The notes beneath the pieces were generated by a model. The model worked only from the letters and a program-made list of their open reading frames with translations, made no database searches and was not told where the DNA came from. The position numbers and the translations under genes are program-made. This document shows positions 1 to 11,056 of a stretch of 64,000 nt of DNA, piece after piece (position 1 is the stretch's first letter; each line of letters begins with the position of its first letter). Source of the stretch: Ophiocordyceps camponoti-saundersi (nom. inval.). Taxonomy: Eukaryota > Ascomycota > Sordariomycetes > Hypocreales > Ophiocordycipitaceae. Location: NCBI GenBank assembly GCA_003339415.1, contig PDHQ01000009.1, positions 94,106-158,105 of the forward strand, in the 5' to 3' direction.

Positions 1-33
1 TTTTTCTCTCTTTCTTTTTTTTTTCTTTTGTTT

Positions 34-66
<33 letters not shown>

Positions 67-74
67 TTGGTATA

Positions 75-119
<45 letters not shown>

Positions 120-796
120 TCTTCCACCGTCAACCGACCTCAGCCGGTAAACCACCTCACAACACATCCGACCTCATCCTCATGCAACCGTCCAGCCTGA
201 AGAACAAGTAATTCAGGAGGGAAAAAAAAAAGGAAAAAGACGCTTTCCATCCGTGCGCAGACCAAGCGCGAGCCCAAACTCCAAGAACGTAGGAAAAGAA
301 AAAAGGAAGAAAGAAACCTCCACCGAAACAAGTCGGTAAAAAGGTGAGGAAGAAAAAAAAAACACAAGGGGAAAAAAAGGGGGGGGAAACTTGAGATGCC
401 GAAACGTCGACTTTCCTTTCATCACCTCTCTTCTCCTCTCAACCACTGCCACTCCCCCTATCCACCACCCCCTTTCCAGGAGATATGTTCCAGGAGAAAA
501 GAGGATGAAAAAAAAGTATGGAATCGACCGATAAATATACACGGTATTGTTTTTTTTTTCGTCTTTGCTTTGGGCACGGGGAGATGGGGGGAAGAAGAGA
601 GAAGAGATTTAGGAGAGAGAGGGGGGGGAAGATGAAGAGGAAGAGGGAATGGGAAAGGAGAAGAAAAAGAATTGACATGACCGCTGTTCTTTGTTCCGTT
701 GATAGACCGGATGTACTTGCTGTTGTTTTTTTCCCCTTCTGTGGGACTCTTTTTAAAGACGTGGCTTGCTTCGATATAACATGCCTCGAACTGGCT
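1..796. other. Non-coding stretch with poly-T and poly-C tracts
   Basis: A run of T (about 36-65) is followed by 43 consecutive C (76-118), then AT/GA-rich sequence with many A, T and G runs. The ORFs here are low-complexity (Phe/Ser/Arg/Lys rich) and resemble no protein. The part nearest 797 probably holds the 3' untranslated region of the neighbouring minus-strand sec2 gene. Such long homopolymers often mark the edge of an assembled contig. Confidence 0.6.
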
Positions 797-2925
797 TCAA
801 GGCTCCTCTGGCCCGCGGCGAATCTGCTCCGGTGGCGTACAGGGCGAACGGAGCTCCCCATCCTGCTGCGATGTCGCATCCACGTAATCGTCTTCCTGGA
901 CGGCCCCGTCTCCTTCGGCCAAGGGCGCTTCCTTGACGGCGGCGGTGGCGGCGACCGATGGTGTCACGTCCTGGCTCGATCGTCGGCTCTTGTCGGAGTG
1001 AACGAGACCGACCGGCACGACGCCGCCGCCGATGCGGGCCCAAAACATCTGCTCTCGCAGCTTGACACTCTCCTCCCACGCCGCCCTCTCCTGGTCCTCG
1101 CCGTCGGCTCGCCAGTGACCGTCCCTGAGGAGGCGAAGGAAGCCGAGGAAGTCGCACGTCGAGCGGACGCGACCGAGGCAGTAGCCGCAGAGGGGGTATC
1201 GCTGCGCCGAGTTGGCCTCGCTGGTCCGGAACCGGTGGTTGCGCAGGTGCGGCGGCTCCTCTCGGGATTCGCCGCACAGCGAGCAGGGGTTGAGGTGGGG
1301 CTTCACGATGGCCATGTAGGTGGCGCTGTCGGGAACGGGCTCGACGATAAGGGAGCCGTCAGTGACGGAGGACAGGACGGAGCGGCGCGCGAGCCACGAG
1401 AGGCCCGGAGCGGCGTCTAGTCGTAGCGTCGGCTCGATGTCGTCAGCCAGCACGCGCTTGTAGAAGCGCGTGTCCTTGAGGTTTGTGGAGGCGCTGGTGC
1501 CCGAGTGGGCCGACGAGGCGCCGCTAGCGGCCGACGCCGGCGTGTTGGGCGACTGCGGTGAGCTGTTGGGTGAGGTGGCCGAAGCGCTAAGAGATGTCGT
1601 GGAGCCGTTGGAGGCATGGGCGCTCGAGGTGGAGCCGCCGAGGCCGAGGGCCAGGGCGGTGAGACCACCAAGCGAACCGGAGGAGACGCGGCTCCCGCGG
1701 CGGTGGTCCGAAAGCCGGGCCAGGGCGATGAAGTCGTCGTATGAGGCTAGGTCGGTGCGGAGTATGGGCTGCAGCAGGTGATGTAGGCTGGTCGGGTTGC
1801 AAGGCGACAGGCCGTTGTCCGCACCCGACCCTTGGGCAGCACCGGCGTCGGAGGTGACGGCGGCGTTGTCATCGGCGGCGGCGGCGGCGTCGACTTCGAG
1901 CCGGCAGACGCCGGGCGAGGACGGGGCAGTGCCGTTGGTCAGGTCGTCGCGCTCGGATGCCATGCTCTCCATGACGTCTTTGAGCTGCGAGAGCTGCTCC
2001 TGCTGAGACTTGAGCAGACTTTCCGAGTCGGCGAGCTGGGCCCTCAGTTGCTCGTTCTTGCGTGCAAGGACCTCGTTCCGAGCCTGAGCCTCAGCCTTGG
2101 CCCCGATGACCATGTTGTTGGCCTCTTCGAACAGGGCCGTCGTCAGGTTCTCGAGCTCCTGCTCCATCTTTCTCTTGTCGTGGTCCGTTTCCAGACGCCT
2201 CGCTTTTTCGTCGGCCAGCTTGGCCTGCCACGCCTTCTTCTCGGCCAGCATGGCTTTGCGCTCGGCATCCAAGGACGAGCGACGGACCCAGACGTCGCCG
2301 GCCATCATGTCGCGCTGAGACTGTAGCTGGTCTTCGAGTTCTCGGATGTGTTGGCGGGACGACTGCAGCTCTTGGCGGGTGGCGGTCAGGGTATCGTCGA
2401 GGAGGGTTTGATAATTGATGGAGTTGACGAGCTTGGCGCTGAGCTTGGCTATCTCGTCGTCGAGATCGGGATGGACGTCGGCGGCATCGTGGCGCATGAC
2501 AGGACGACTTCTTGGGTCGGGCAGCGTGCTCATCTCATCGTTGAGGACGGGGACGGAGTTTGAGGTGCGGAGCGGGATCGGGGTCGAGCTGACGGACGGC
2601 TGTAGCTGTGTCTTGGGCGACGGCTCAGAAGCTGGAGCGGCGACGGAGGAGAGGGACCGCAGATGGCCACCGAAGGGGCGGGCCGAGCGCGGGCGAGGGG
2701 ACTGCTGCTGATGCTGGGACCAGCCTGCGACATGGATGAAGCTAGAGAGGTAGAGATGTCAGATGGAGTGTCGCGGAGAGAGGGGTCATTGCGGGAAGTG
2801 TGGAGAGCTAGCTGTCCGAGACAAGAGAAAGGGCGAAACACTCAATGGAGGGCGCGCCCCGAAAAAAAAAAGAAGTATGTAAGGATGAAGGTAGGTAGCA
2901 AAGTGGTGGTGACGTACGATTCCAT
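797..2925 (-). CDS. sec2: Rab guanine nucleotide exchange factor Sec2-like
   Basis: Proposed exons are 2918-2925 (8 nt) and 797-2741, joined across a 176-nt GT..AG intron, giving about 650 residues. The tiny first exon (ATGGAATC) restores one open frame that runs into the long ORF; a simpler model starts at the Met at 2533 (578 aa). After a Ser/Pro-rich leader there is a long coiled coil, about 80-260, containing the ALFEEANNMV segment and following AEAQARN/LKSQQEQL heptads typical of the Sec2p GEF domain, which activates Sec4/Rab8-type GTPases during polarised exocytosis. The C-terminal half has a Ser/Thr/Gly-rich stretch and then a compact Cys-rich region (CSLCGES ... CGYCLG), possibly metal binding. 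The coiled coil makes the family call strong. The 8-nt exon is inference. Confidence 0.85.
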
Positions 2926-5048
2926 GGCGGGAAGAAGATGAGGGCGGGAAGAAAAGGGAGAGTTTCTGAGACTCTAAGGGGCCGCTCGAGGCGAAGGCCG
3001 AGGCCGAGTCGCTATCGGCAGCGAACGAGGCGTCGATGTATGATGGCGATGGAAGGGAGAAGAGCCGGGGCGCATTGTAGGCGCCTCTTCAGACGCGACG
3101 CGGGGAGGGGGGTGAGAGAGAGAGAGAGGAGTAGGAAGAGGCAGGGATGGGGCGGAGGAGTGATGGTGGTGGATGGTATTAGGTATGTGTGTGTGAGAGG
3201 GAGAGAGAGGGAGTGAGAGAGGAGGAAGGGGGGGGGGAAGAGTAAGAGAAGAGGAGAGTGCAAGAGAAAGAAGATCAGGATGGAGGAGACGGGCCTGACG
3301 TCGTACAAAAGACTGTGCCAATACGCGGCTAGCTGCAGGGGAACAAGGCAGCATGTAAGGTACAGGGACAGTGCCGAAGTCTATCTAGTGCACTAGCGAA
3401 GAGAAGCTCTGCCCAGGCCTTGGGCCATGGAGTGGTTCCGGGGCTGAGTTCTTGGCGCTGAAGAGGGCAAGAGAATAAGCCGATGGATGGAATCAGCTTT
3501 TTCTCCTCTCTGAGAGAAAAAAAGGGGGGAGGAGAAGGGGAGTGCGAGAGGCTGTAATGAAGAAAAAAAAGGAAGCGTTTGAAGTGAACACATCCCACAT
3601 CCACAGCAGCCCCCGGGGGGGGGGATGGTGTAAACGTGCCGGAGAGAGAGTGTGTGTGTGAGTGAGTCAGTGAGCAAGAGAGAGAGAGAGAGAGAGAGAG
3701 AAACTCAAGGTACCGGCCTATCCCGCACGAGGTGGCGGCGCGGGCTGAAGCTTAGAACCTAAGCAATGCGGCAAGCCCATGCTAGTGCCGCGATAGTGAG
3801 AGACCCGACTAACCTACGGATCTATGTATGTGTAAGTGGCCCCCTTTGCCAGCAGCTGCCACACTATTCATGTACGGATATGCCTTGTTCTACCTAAGAA
3901 AGGATAAGGGAAAGCTCCGGGTGGCGGGGAGAGCCGTGGCGTGTGTAAGATGCATGAGAAAGAAGGGAGGCTGCATACACAGATTTGACGATACGAAGAC
4001 AAATAAGGGAGGATAAGAGAGGAGGAAGCAAGGAAGGGGAAGCAACGCAGCAAGGACAATAGGAATAGAAGAGGGAATCTCCCACCTCCTCCTTTTTACT
4101 TACAACTTATCGTCTTTCTCATTCCCGCGGCGGCTGAGCCGGAGAGCATGAACAGCGGAGCGCACGTGCCCACTCCACTATACAGACTTTAGCGCTCCTC
4201 CTGGTCTCCTCCTTCTCCTCCTCATGCTCCTCCTCTCCCGCCATATCCCCACGGAGTACGACGGCCTACGCGCATTACAGATGTACACTGTACAGTCTTC
4301 AGGTGGAAATCGCGTGTTGGGACGGTAACGGAATCGTGTCCTTCAGCGCTGTCCGCACTGTATGCGCGTCGTGCTGCTGACGCGGCAAAAGTGCTTGCTG
4401 CAGGGATCGTCAAGGTTGGCGCCCGGCAAGGGAAGAGGCAACAACATACCTAAGAAAGAGTGAAAAGAAGGGAAGAAAAGAAGGAGGCGCTCATAGAGGT
4501 AGGCGCTCGCAAAGGTAAGGTAGGTAGGTAGGGATGTGAGGTTTATGCCATGATGCGTGCGGTCTTTAACCTGCTGAAGCTGTCTTCTTTGCATTGTGAA
4601 GCTTACTATGTACTGTATAAATTACTATTATTAACACTGGCTGGCAGTGGAGCACGGCTTCCCGTTTCCACAGTGGCACCCTGAGTTCGCCCAGTTTTTT
4701 TATATCTTTTTTCTCCTGACGGGGCTTACCTAATCGTCTACCACGGGCTGCAGGCCACAGGCCACGGGCTACGGGCTAAACAGGCTACGGGCTAAAAGTA
4801 CCCGCTACGGCACGGTCACTGCCGTGGCGCCCTTTTTTCATCGGGTTGGCTGGTTGGTTGGTTGGTCGATTAGACTGGTTGGTCGATTAGTGGATCGCGG
4901 CGGGGTCTCACCTTTCCCCGGTGCCAAGGTCGTCCAACAGTCGATGACTGCTGACTTGGCGGCTAGGTGCCAGGTGGTAGGCCGATACGAATACGAAGCA
5001 CTTCATCCCTTTTCACGGATACTCCTTACCAATCCAGAGCCAGTGCCA
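2926..5048. other. Intergenic, GA-rich simple repeats, no gene seen
   Basis: The part next to sec2 (2926-3720) is purine-rich with (GA)n runs, e.g. about 3675-3700, and probably contains the sec2 promoter and 5' leader. Short tandem motifs built on GGCTACGGGCTAAA occur at about 4745-4800, and GGTTGGTCGATTAG repeats at about 4850-4890. Reading frames are short and resemble no known protein. Confidence 0.5.
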
Positions 5049-5056
5049 GATTCGAG

Positions 5057-5102
5057 GAGTATTCATATTTGCCACGGCACCTATTCCTATTAGACACGAC
5101 AT
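5057..5102 (+). repeat. Left 46-bp terminal inverted repeat of the MITE
   Basis: Identical, in reverse complement, to 5454-5499 and, in the same orientation, to the lone copy at 35263-35308. Confidence 0.9.
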
Positions 5103-5453
5103 TCCCAGATTTAGGGATACGTACCTAATTACTAAGGCATTTTTCGGGCCGCCCCACTACGCGATATAATGCTAGTACAAGATAGAACGTCACTCGTAGT
5201 CCGTAAGTACTTATCTTCTTACTCACCTACGCGCGCGCGCTTTGCGTTTTTTACCTAGTAAAAACGGCAGAAATAGGTAGAGGTAGCCTAGGAAGGTATA
5301 GGAAGCTAAGGCAGGTAAAAAAGAATAAAGGCGGGCAGAGGTAGGTAGAAAAGATAGATACCTATAGATTACCAGTAACTTTAGATTTCCTACGACTTTA
5401 TACCGGGTAAGAAAAAGATCTTACTAATCAGGTACGTACCGCTTATTTTAGTG

Positions 5454-5499
5454 ATGTCGTGTCTAATAGGAATAGGTGCCGTGGCAAATATGAATACTC
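5454..5499 (-). repeat. Right 46-bp terminal inverted repeat of the MITE
   Basis: Exact reverse complement of 5057-5102, immediately followed by the right GATTCGAG target duplication. Confidence 0.9.
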
Positions 5500-5507
5500 G
5501 ATTCGAG

Positions 5508-5867
5508 TTGAGACGAGATGGAATCGAGACGGGCTTACTCCGTACGGCTGGATGGTAATGCCTTACATCATCTCAGCGTCATCTTGCTATCATCAGCATG
5601 ATGAACTGCTCACTTCCCGCAATGGCCTGCTCGACATCTGCAATGCCAATTGCAACCAGGCAGTCTGGTAACCAAAGTTGCCTCATTCACGTGTCAACAA
5701 CCATCGACATCGAAAACTGCCTGCTAGCAATTCACTCGCCATGCCGTCATCGTTCACGTCACCACCGCCAAGGGCGCGCGTCTGGCCCGTCATGATATAG
5801 TAGTCCACTACATACATCCGCCACTCGTTGCCGCTTCCCTTCTACAACGACCACAGTCATCACCATA
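5508..5867. other. Intergenic, upstream of the SDR gene
   Basis: No convincing gene. This short stretch between the MITE and the SDR start at 5868 should hold that gene's promoter, so the MITE lies about 370 bp upstream of the start codon. Confidence 0.5.
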
Positions 5868-6886
5868 ATGTCGGCAAAGGATGGACAGTTTCAACCCGTG
5901 CCCGATGCTCAGGCCCAGAACCTGCCCGGGCTGGAAAGGGACATGAAGCCGTCGAGCGAGCCGACCAAGCTCCAGGGAAAGAACGATTTTCACGAGTACC
6001 GCGCCGCCGGGAAGCTCAGTGGCGCCAAGGCTCTTATCACCGGTGGCGAGTTCGTCTCTCCACGTGCGCTCTCTCGTTACTATTCTGCGCCGTCGCTGAC
6101 AAGAAACTCTCAACTCACAGCTCGGGCATTGGCCGCGCCGTCGCTGTTCTCTTCGCTCGTGAAGGCGCAGATGTGAGCATCGTCTATCTCCCAGATGAGG
6201 AGACTGACGCCCAAGATACGAGAGACATGGTCTCCAAGGAGGGACGGCAGTGTCTGCTCATCCCCGGGGATTTGATGGACAACGCTACGTGCGAGAAGGC
6301 CGTCAACAAGCACGTCGAGAAGTTTGGCATCATCAACGTGCTGGTTAACAACTCGGGGAAGCAATTCATGTGCGAGCATATCGAGGACATGGATCTCGAA
6401 AAGGTGGAGAGTACATTCCGCAGCAACATTTTGCAGATGTTTGCAATGACAAAGTATTCTCTTCCGCACATGGAAAAGGGAGGCTCGTGAGTAAACCTTG
6501 TCTACTCATCCTATCCAATGCAGTGCGCTGACCAGAGTGATTGGGATAGCATCATTAACTCTACGTCGACTGTCGCCTTCCGCGGAACACCTGCCATGGT
6601 CGACTACGCCGCCACAAAGGGCGCCATCACCTCTTTCACCCTGTCTCTGGCGAAGCAACTTATACCCAAGGGCATCCGGGTCAATGCGGTGGCCCCCGGG
6701 CCGGTACACACGCCCCTTCAGGTTGCGTCGCGGCCGGCTGAGCAGATGGAGGGCTTTGGCGAAAAGTCGCAGCTGGGTCGTCCTGGGCAGCCGAGCGAGG
6801 TTGCGCCAAGTTATGTGTTCTTGGCGTCCAAGGATTCTGAGTTGTTTTACGGCCAGGTCTTGCACTGTTATCCGTTAGGGGATTGA
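5868..6886 (+). CDS. Short-chain dehydrogenase, glucose/ribitol dehydrogenase-like (YghA/YdaD type)
   Basis: Exons 5868-6049, 6121-6486 and 6550-6886 (introns of 71 and 63 nt) give 294 residues. An N-terminal extension with LPGLERDMKPSSEP and KLSGAKALITGG leads into the Rossmann fold; splicing creates the cofactor motif TGGDSGIGRA at about residue 58. The VNNSGKQ segment, a catalytic Ser in INSTS and the YAATKGA (YxxxK) motif follow, then NAVAPGPVHTPL. The extended N-terminus and the ending VLHCYPLGD fit the long-SDR group annotated as glucose/ribitol dehydrogenase or general stress protein 39. It is expected to be a cytosolic NAD(P)-dependent oxidoreductase; the substrate is not shown by sequence. 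Near the end SELFYGQV replaces the more usual SSYITGQV, a small local divergence. No clear metabolic partner lies beside it. Confidence 0.9.
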
Positions 6887-7110
6887 TGTACATGTGTATA
6901 TCGTACGAACATACGCATACATGGGTACTACATATGTATGTACGGACAAGACATGGTGAATGCGAGATTCTCTTGGCAGGACGATGTCGTAGCAACGTAC
7001 GTTGATAATGTCACGACTCTCCCAGCAAGGTGGGCAACTTGACAAGCCTGCACGATATCTCACAGTCTTGGGTTCCCCTCTCCGCAAAGTCAAAGGTCAA
7101 ATGACAAAGA

Positions 7111-7458
7111 CTATCTTTTATCCTCAGGAATCGAACGGTTAAGATCGGGAGACTCGCCCGCCCTTTCAGGACTTGCCAGCAAGTAAAAGAAGCATACTCC
7201 GAGACCGAGACCGGCAGCGCTGATGGCGAGCATCGATTGTCTTTTTTTTTTTCAACGAGAGAAACACGTCAGGATATCTTCTCTCTTCATAAGAGGAGGG
7301 ACATTTTTTCCATACTTGCTATCTGCTGATGTTGCTCGGGCTGGCGGCTGTTGCGTTCGTGGTGGTTCGGATGAGAGGAGTCTTCTCGTGTGTGAGAGGT
7401 AGGGACGCGGTTGTAGGGTAGGCATCGTTCGGGAGAGAAGACGGAGAGGGCGGAGCAT
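7111..7458 (-). CDS. Small predicted mitochondrial single-pass membrane protein
   Basis: Exons 7316-7458 and 7111-7240 (75-nt intron, donor GTATGG, branch CTGAC, acceptor AAAG) encode about 90 residues. The start was chosen at 7458, where the protein begins with an Arg/Ser/Leu-rich, acid-free segment (MLRPLRLLSRTMPTLQPR) typical of a mitochondrial presequence. Splicing joins ATSADSK to QSMLAISAAGLGLG and a hydrophobic helix ending FFYLLASPE, followed by a short polar tail (IPEDKR). This looks like one of the small inner-membrane proteins common in ascomycetes, but I do not recognise a named family. The uninterrupted reading frame instead continues to 7252 and ends LTCFSR. The splice model is preferred because it creates a transmembrane helix. 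Confidence 0.6.
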
Positions 7459-7840
7459 TGTTTCGTAGAGATGGGGTTGGGATTGGCGTGTGAAGAGAGT
7501 GAATGAGTGACGAGAAGCTGATGGTGATGACGAAGATGTGACTGTTGGGGGGGGGAGAGAAGAGAGAGAAGGAGATGTTGAGAGATATGGCGGAGATTGT
7601 TTGGTTAGACTTGCATCCGCTAAGGTAGAGCTGAGTCGTACGTGACACATAATGACGGCATGGTAGTGATGGCGAGTTAACAAGCTGCTTGGGTGGGGGA
7701 TTAAAACAGAGTGTATCTACGTCATTGAAGATGTCGTCGTCATTCATTAGGATTCATCTACGTAGGTAGGTAGGTACGTTCACATTCACACCCATATCCG
7801 CAAACATATATACACATGTATGTATGTATGTCAGTCACTA
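7459..7840. other. Intergenic between the small membrane protein gene and the Tc1 relic
   Basis: Probably the 5' region of the minus-strand small gene. It contains short TAGG and TATG repeats (about 7755-7830) and no supported gene. Confidence 0.5.
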
Positions 7841-9197
7841 GAAAAAAGTTCCGACCAAGTCCGTTTTTCGGAAAATCCGTACCATCAACCCCTTACCTTC
7901 AAATGCCGATTTCACAGCCAAATTAGGTCCGATTAAGTAGCTAAGATATATATCTGATTTCTAAGAAGAAGAGGCATTTTTGAAGCTATTTTAGTATTTT
8001 ATATACCACCCCCCGGCAGCCACGATAGCCTTAACCCGGCGAGGCATCGAATCTATTAAGTTTTTAAGGACGCTATCTTCAATCGACTCCCACGTATTAA
8101 CCGCTGCCTTATAAAGCTTCTACTTACTATAGGCATTAGAGGGGAAGTTAGAGAGGTTAGGATACCTCTTAATTATCCTATCCTTCACGATCTTCTATAG
8201 GTTCTCGATAGGGTTAAGGTCGGGTAAATAAGGCGGCTAATCTATTATCTATACGCTATAATTAGAGGCAAATTCCTCGAGCCACGTTAATACTAGCCGC
8301 GATATATATATAGGGGCGTTATCCTATATAAAGATATCCCCGGGCGTGATAATTATCGGCAGTTATTCCTCTAAATATTCTAAGATAATTCGACCTATAA
8401 TGCCTCCCCTCCGGGCATTAGGGTCTCCGATTAATAGTATAAGAGATATCCGCCGCGAATAGGCGAATACCCCCCAGAATATCTATAAATACTTTATAGG
8501 CTTAATTCTAGCCTATACGCAATTTTTAGCTAATCTCTCGGCCTATAGCGGTCAGGAGGGCCGTTTAAAGTAAGGGCATCGTAATATACCCGCGTATAGA
8601 AAACCTACTTAGTTTTCTTATTATCCCCACGCATAATTAACGTCTCGTTAGAGAAGATCTAATTATACTAAAATAAAGCTAGCTTTCCGACGTATCGTCT
8701 CGACCACTCTAGGTATCGAGAGGCCGCTTCCTCGCTAAGCTTTAGGCGTCGTAGGGCTTTATAATATTCGATCCCTTATCGTTAAAGGTACGATTTTAAA
8801 GTTCGTAGTACGTAAGGTAAGGTAGCCTTATCGATAAGATCGCGGTACGAGATAAAAGGGTTCCTCTTAACGTATCTAAGGATATATCTTTTATCCGTAT
8901 TAGTAATCTTTAAGGGTCTTCCAGAGCGAGGAGAAGATTTAGCCGATTATTAGTAACGATATCGCTTTACGATACCGTAGACGGCATATAGGGATATGCC
9001 CTCTTTAATAGCGATAGCCGGGGCCGTGATGCCTAATTCGTATACCGTTATAACCCTCGTTCTCTTATAAGGCGACTAGTGTTTTTTTGGGGTAATTGGA
9101 GGCATATTGGGGCCTCAATGGCATGAAGAAGAAGGGGGGGATCACGGAGCGCGTCGAGGGGCGCGTCGCGCTATGTGGGGTTGGTCGGAACTTTTTA
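7841..9197 (-). mobile_element. RIP-degraded Tc1/mariner-family transposon
   Basis: About 1.36 kb with matching ends: AAAAAGTTCCGACCAA near 7843-7857 and its reverse complement at 9181-9196, with TA at the outer borders (7839-7840 and 9196-9197), as expected for Tc1/mariner insertion. Most of the interior is AT-rich and nearly without CpA or TpG. On the minus strand the transposase can still be read through stops: NETLIMRGDNKK, then DNAPIYISRLVLTWLEEF, then LPDLNPIENL and KIVKDRI. These are the two downstream DDE landmarks of Tc1 transposases (QDNAPxH and PDLNPIENLW). The Trp after ENL is now a TAG stop, as a G-to-A change would give. The element cannot encode an active transposase. Confidence 0.8.
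8100..8660 (-). pseudogene. Tc1/mariner transposase remnant, catalytic half
   Basis: Minus-strand conceptual translation with in-frame stops keeps the order catalytic-core strand, DNAP segment and NPIENL segment. Stops fall at former Trp and Gln codons (TGG/CAG/CAA to TAG/TAA), the signature of C-to-T change on both strands. No ORF above 60 codons remains between about 7750 and 9060. Confidence 0.75.
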
Positions 9198-9242
9198 CGC
9201 CCCACTGTATGTTCACTTTCACACGCCAATATCAAGCAAGAC

Positions 9243-11056
9243 TCACGACCCTGCCGTCCTCTCCTCCGCCGCAGCAATCCACCTCCTAAGCACCTCCTCA
9301 TTCCGAGGCCGCAGCCCAATCTTAAAAGGTTTAGGATCCGTAGTGAGCGAGGTAGGTATGGCGTTACAGTCGATTGCGTCCAGCGAAGGGGGAAAGTCAG
9401 CCGGATCGCGAGCGGGGAGGATCTCGAAGGCGGTGATGATGCGGAGGAGGGCCGTGTACAGCTCCCGGTTGGCCAGGTGGACGCCGGCGCACATGCGGGA
9501 GCCGGCGCCGTAGCCGTAGTGGGCCGGGCCGGTTGGTTCCTTGTCTGTGCCTTGGTCTGTTTGGAGGAAGCGCTCTGGGAGGAAGCGGTTTGGCATCTTG
9601 TACCGGCTTTTGTCGTAATTTGCTGCGTAGGCGTTCTATGTATGTTTTGTCGGGTTGAGGATTAGGATATGTGGATGGGTAGGATGGGGGAAGGGCACGA
9701 TAGAGAGAGGGAGAGAGGGGGAGAGAGAGGGAGAGAGAACCTACCATGAAAAAGGCCGTGCCGGCGGGAATGACTGACCCTTCCCACTCGATATCACGGA
9801 TGCTCTCCCGAGGGAGGCTGATGGGAATCACAGTCCAATAGCGAAGCGTCTCTTTCACCAAAGCCACCAGATACGGCACCTTTTCCTCAGCCAGGCCAGC
9901 CAACCAAGGGTCACCGTCCGGATAGACCTGTAGTATAGCCTCCAGGGCCTTGGCCTGAACAGCCTGGCCGTCGGCGGTGGCGAGAAAGGCCAGACACATG
10001 ATGATGTTGGACGGCACGGTGTCGACGCCGCCCGATACCATGGACAAGCACAGCGACTTGAGCTCAGCCTGGGTCAGGTCCGCCTCGGGATCGCAGAGGA
10101 CGTTGCCGACCATGCAGGGCCTATCCGAGCCCTGAGCAATCCGTGTCTTGAGGTCACGGAGGAGATGATCGAGGTAGACGTCTCGACGGGCGCGATACTC
10201 CGTCGCCGCCGGGTTCTGAGCCCCCCATAGGCGTAGAAGCGGGACGTAATCCTGCCAGTTGTTACTGGTGGATCTAAAGTTGAGAATCTCCCTCTCGACC
10301 CTAGCCATCTCCCTAAGCCTGGTGCCTTGAACGCCCTCATCCAGACGAAAGCCATAACAAAGCGTCAAGGAAGTATTGAGAGCAAAGCGCTGAAAGTAAG
10401 GACCCGGATCGACGTCACGGCTTCCGGCGCCACCATCTCGAAGCAGCTCCTTGATGCTAGCCGTGGCCTCTAAGTCGAGGATGGGCATGTAAGACGCGAG
10501 GGAGGGACGGTTTAGGGCGGTGGCGGCTGCTTTCCGTCGTCGCTTGCAGGATTCGTCCCATGGCGAGGTGCCGATTGTGAAGCCTTGGGAGGAGGAGACG
10601 AGCTTGTGGAAGGTGTGGAAGGTTGGACGGGAGATGAGTGATGATTGGTGAGTGATCCAGAAGTGACGGACTGATTCGTACGAGTTGACGAAGATGACTC
10701 GCTGTTGGTGATACTCAGCAATGCGTGTGCGTTGCATATATCCGTGATATATGTATTGGACAGGGAGAAAAGACGACAGATGACGGAGACGATGGAGATC
10801 GAAAGAGAGAAAGGGAAGAAAACGAACGAACCCGAGACCCCAGACGGGCCTGGACAACGGGGCCATAGCGTCGTGCCCATCGCTGCGCCACCCGGGCGTG
10901 GTCGGCCCCCAGATGGACGAGGCTGCCCAAGAGCGGAATGCCCGGCGCTTCGGGGATGCCCTTGATCTTGGGCACGTCTGTGGCGTATAGGAGGCGTCTT
11001 AGGAGATGGAGGAGTGCGGCGATGGTGGCGGCGAGAACGAGCATCGGAGGGAGCAT
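9243..11056 (-). CDS. Cytochrome P450, CYP504-like (phenylacetate hydroxylase type)
   Basis: Exons 10832-11056, 9745-10701 and 9243-9635 (introns of 130 and 109 nt) give 524 residues. An N-terminal hydrophobic anchor (MLPPMLVLAATIAALLHLL) is followed by the proline-rich hinge (GIPEAPGIPLLGS), an I-helix region (SMVSGGVDTVPSN), the ExxR motif (KETLRY, about 345), PERF, and the haem loop HYGYGAGSRMCAG with the thiolate ligand at Cys443. The haem loop and the ANRELYTAL stretch resemble CYP504 enzymes, which hydroxylate phenylacetate or 3-hydroxyphenylacetate on the route to homogentisate. The family level is inference; the P450 call is certain. It would act at the ER membrane with a P450 reductase. 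No other catabolic gene lies beside it, and its 3' end is only 46 bp from a dead Tc1 element. Confidence 0.9.

Larger units (their letters stand above)
5049..5507. mobile_element. 443-bp MITE with 46-bp TIRs and 8-bp target duplication
   Basis: The element spans 5057-5499. Its left terminus (5057-5102, beginning GAGTATTCATATTTGCC) and right terminus (5454-5499) are perfect 46-bp inverted repeats. It is flanked by an exact 8-bp direct repeat, GATTCGAG, at 5049-5056 and 5500-5507. An 8-bp target duplication is characteristic of hAT-superfamily insertions. The 351-bp interior is TA-rich and has no transposase, so it is non-autonomous. The perfect TIRs suggest recent activity or strong constraint, whereas the interior looks partly RIP-mutated. 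Superfamily assignment rests on duplication length alone; the ends do not start with the usual hAT CA. Confidence 0.85.
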
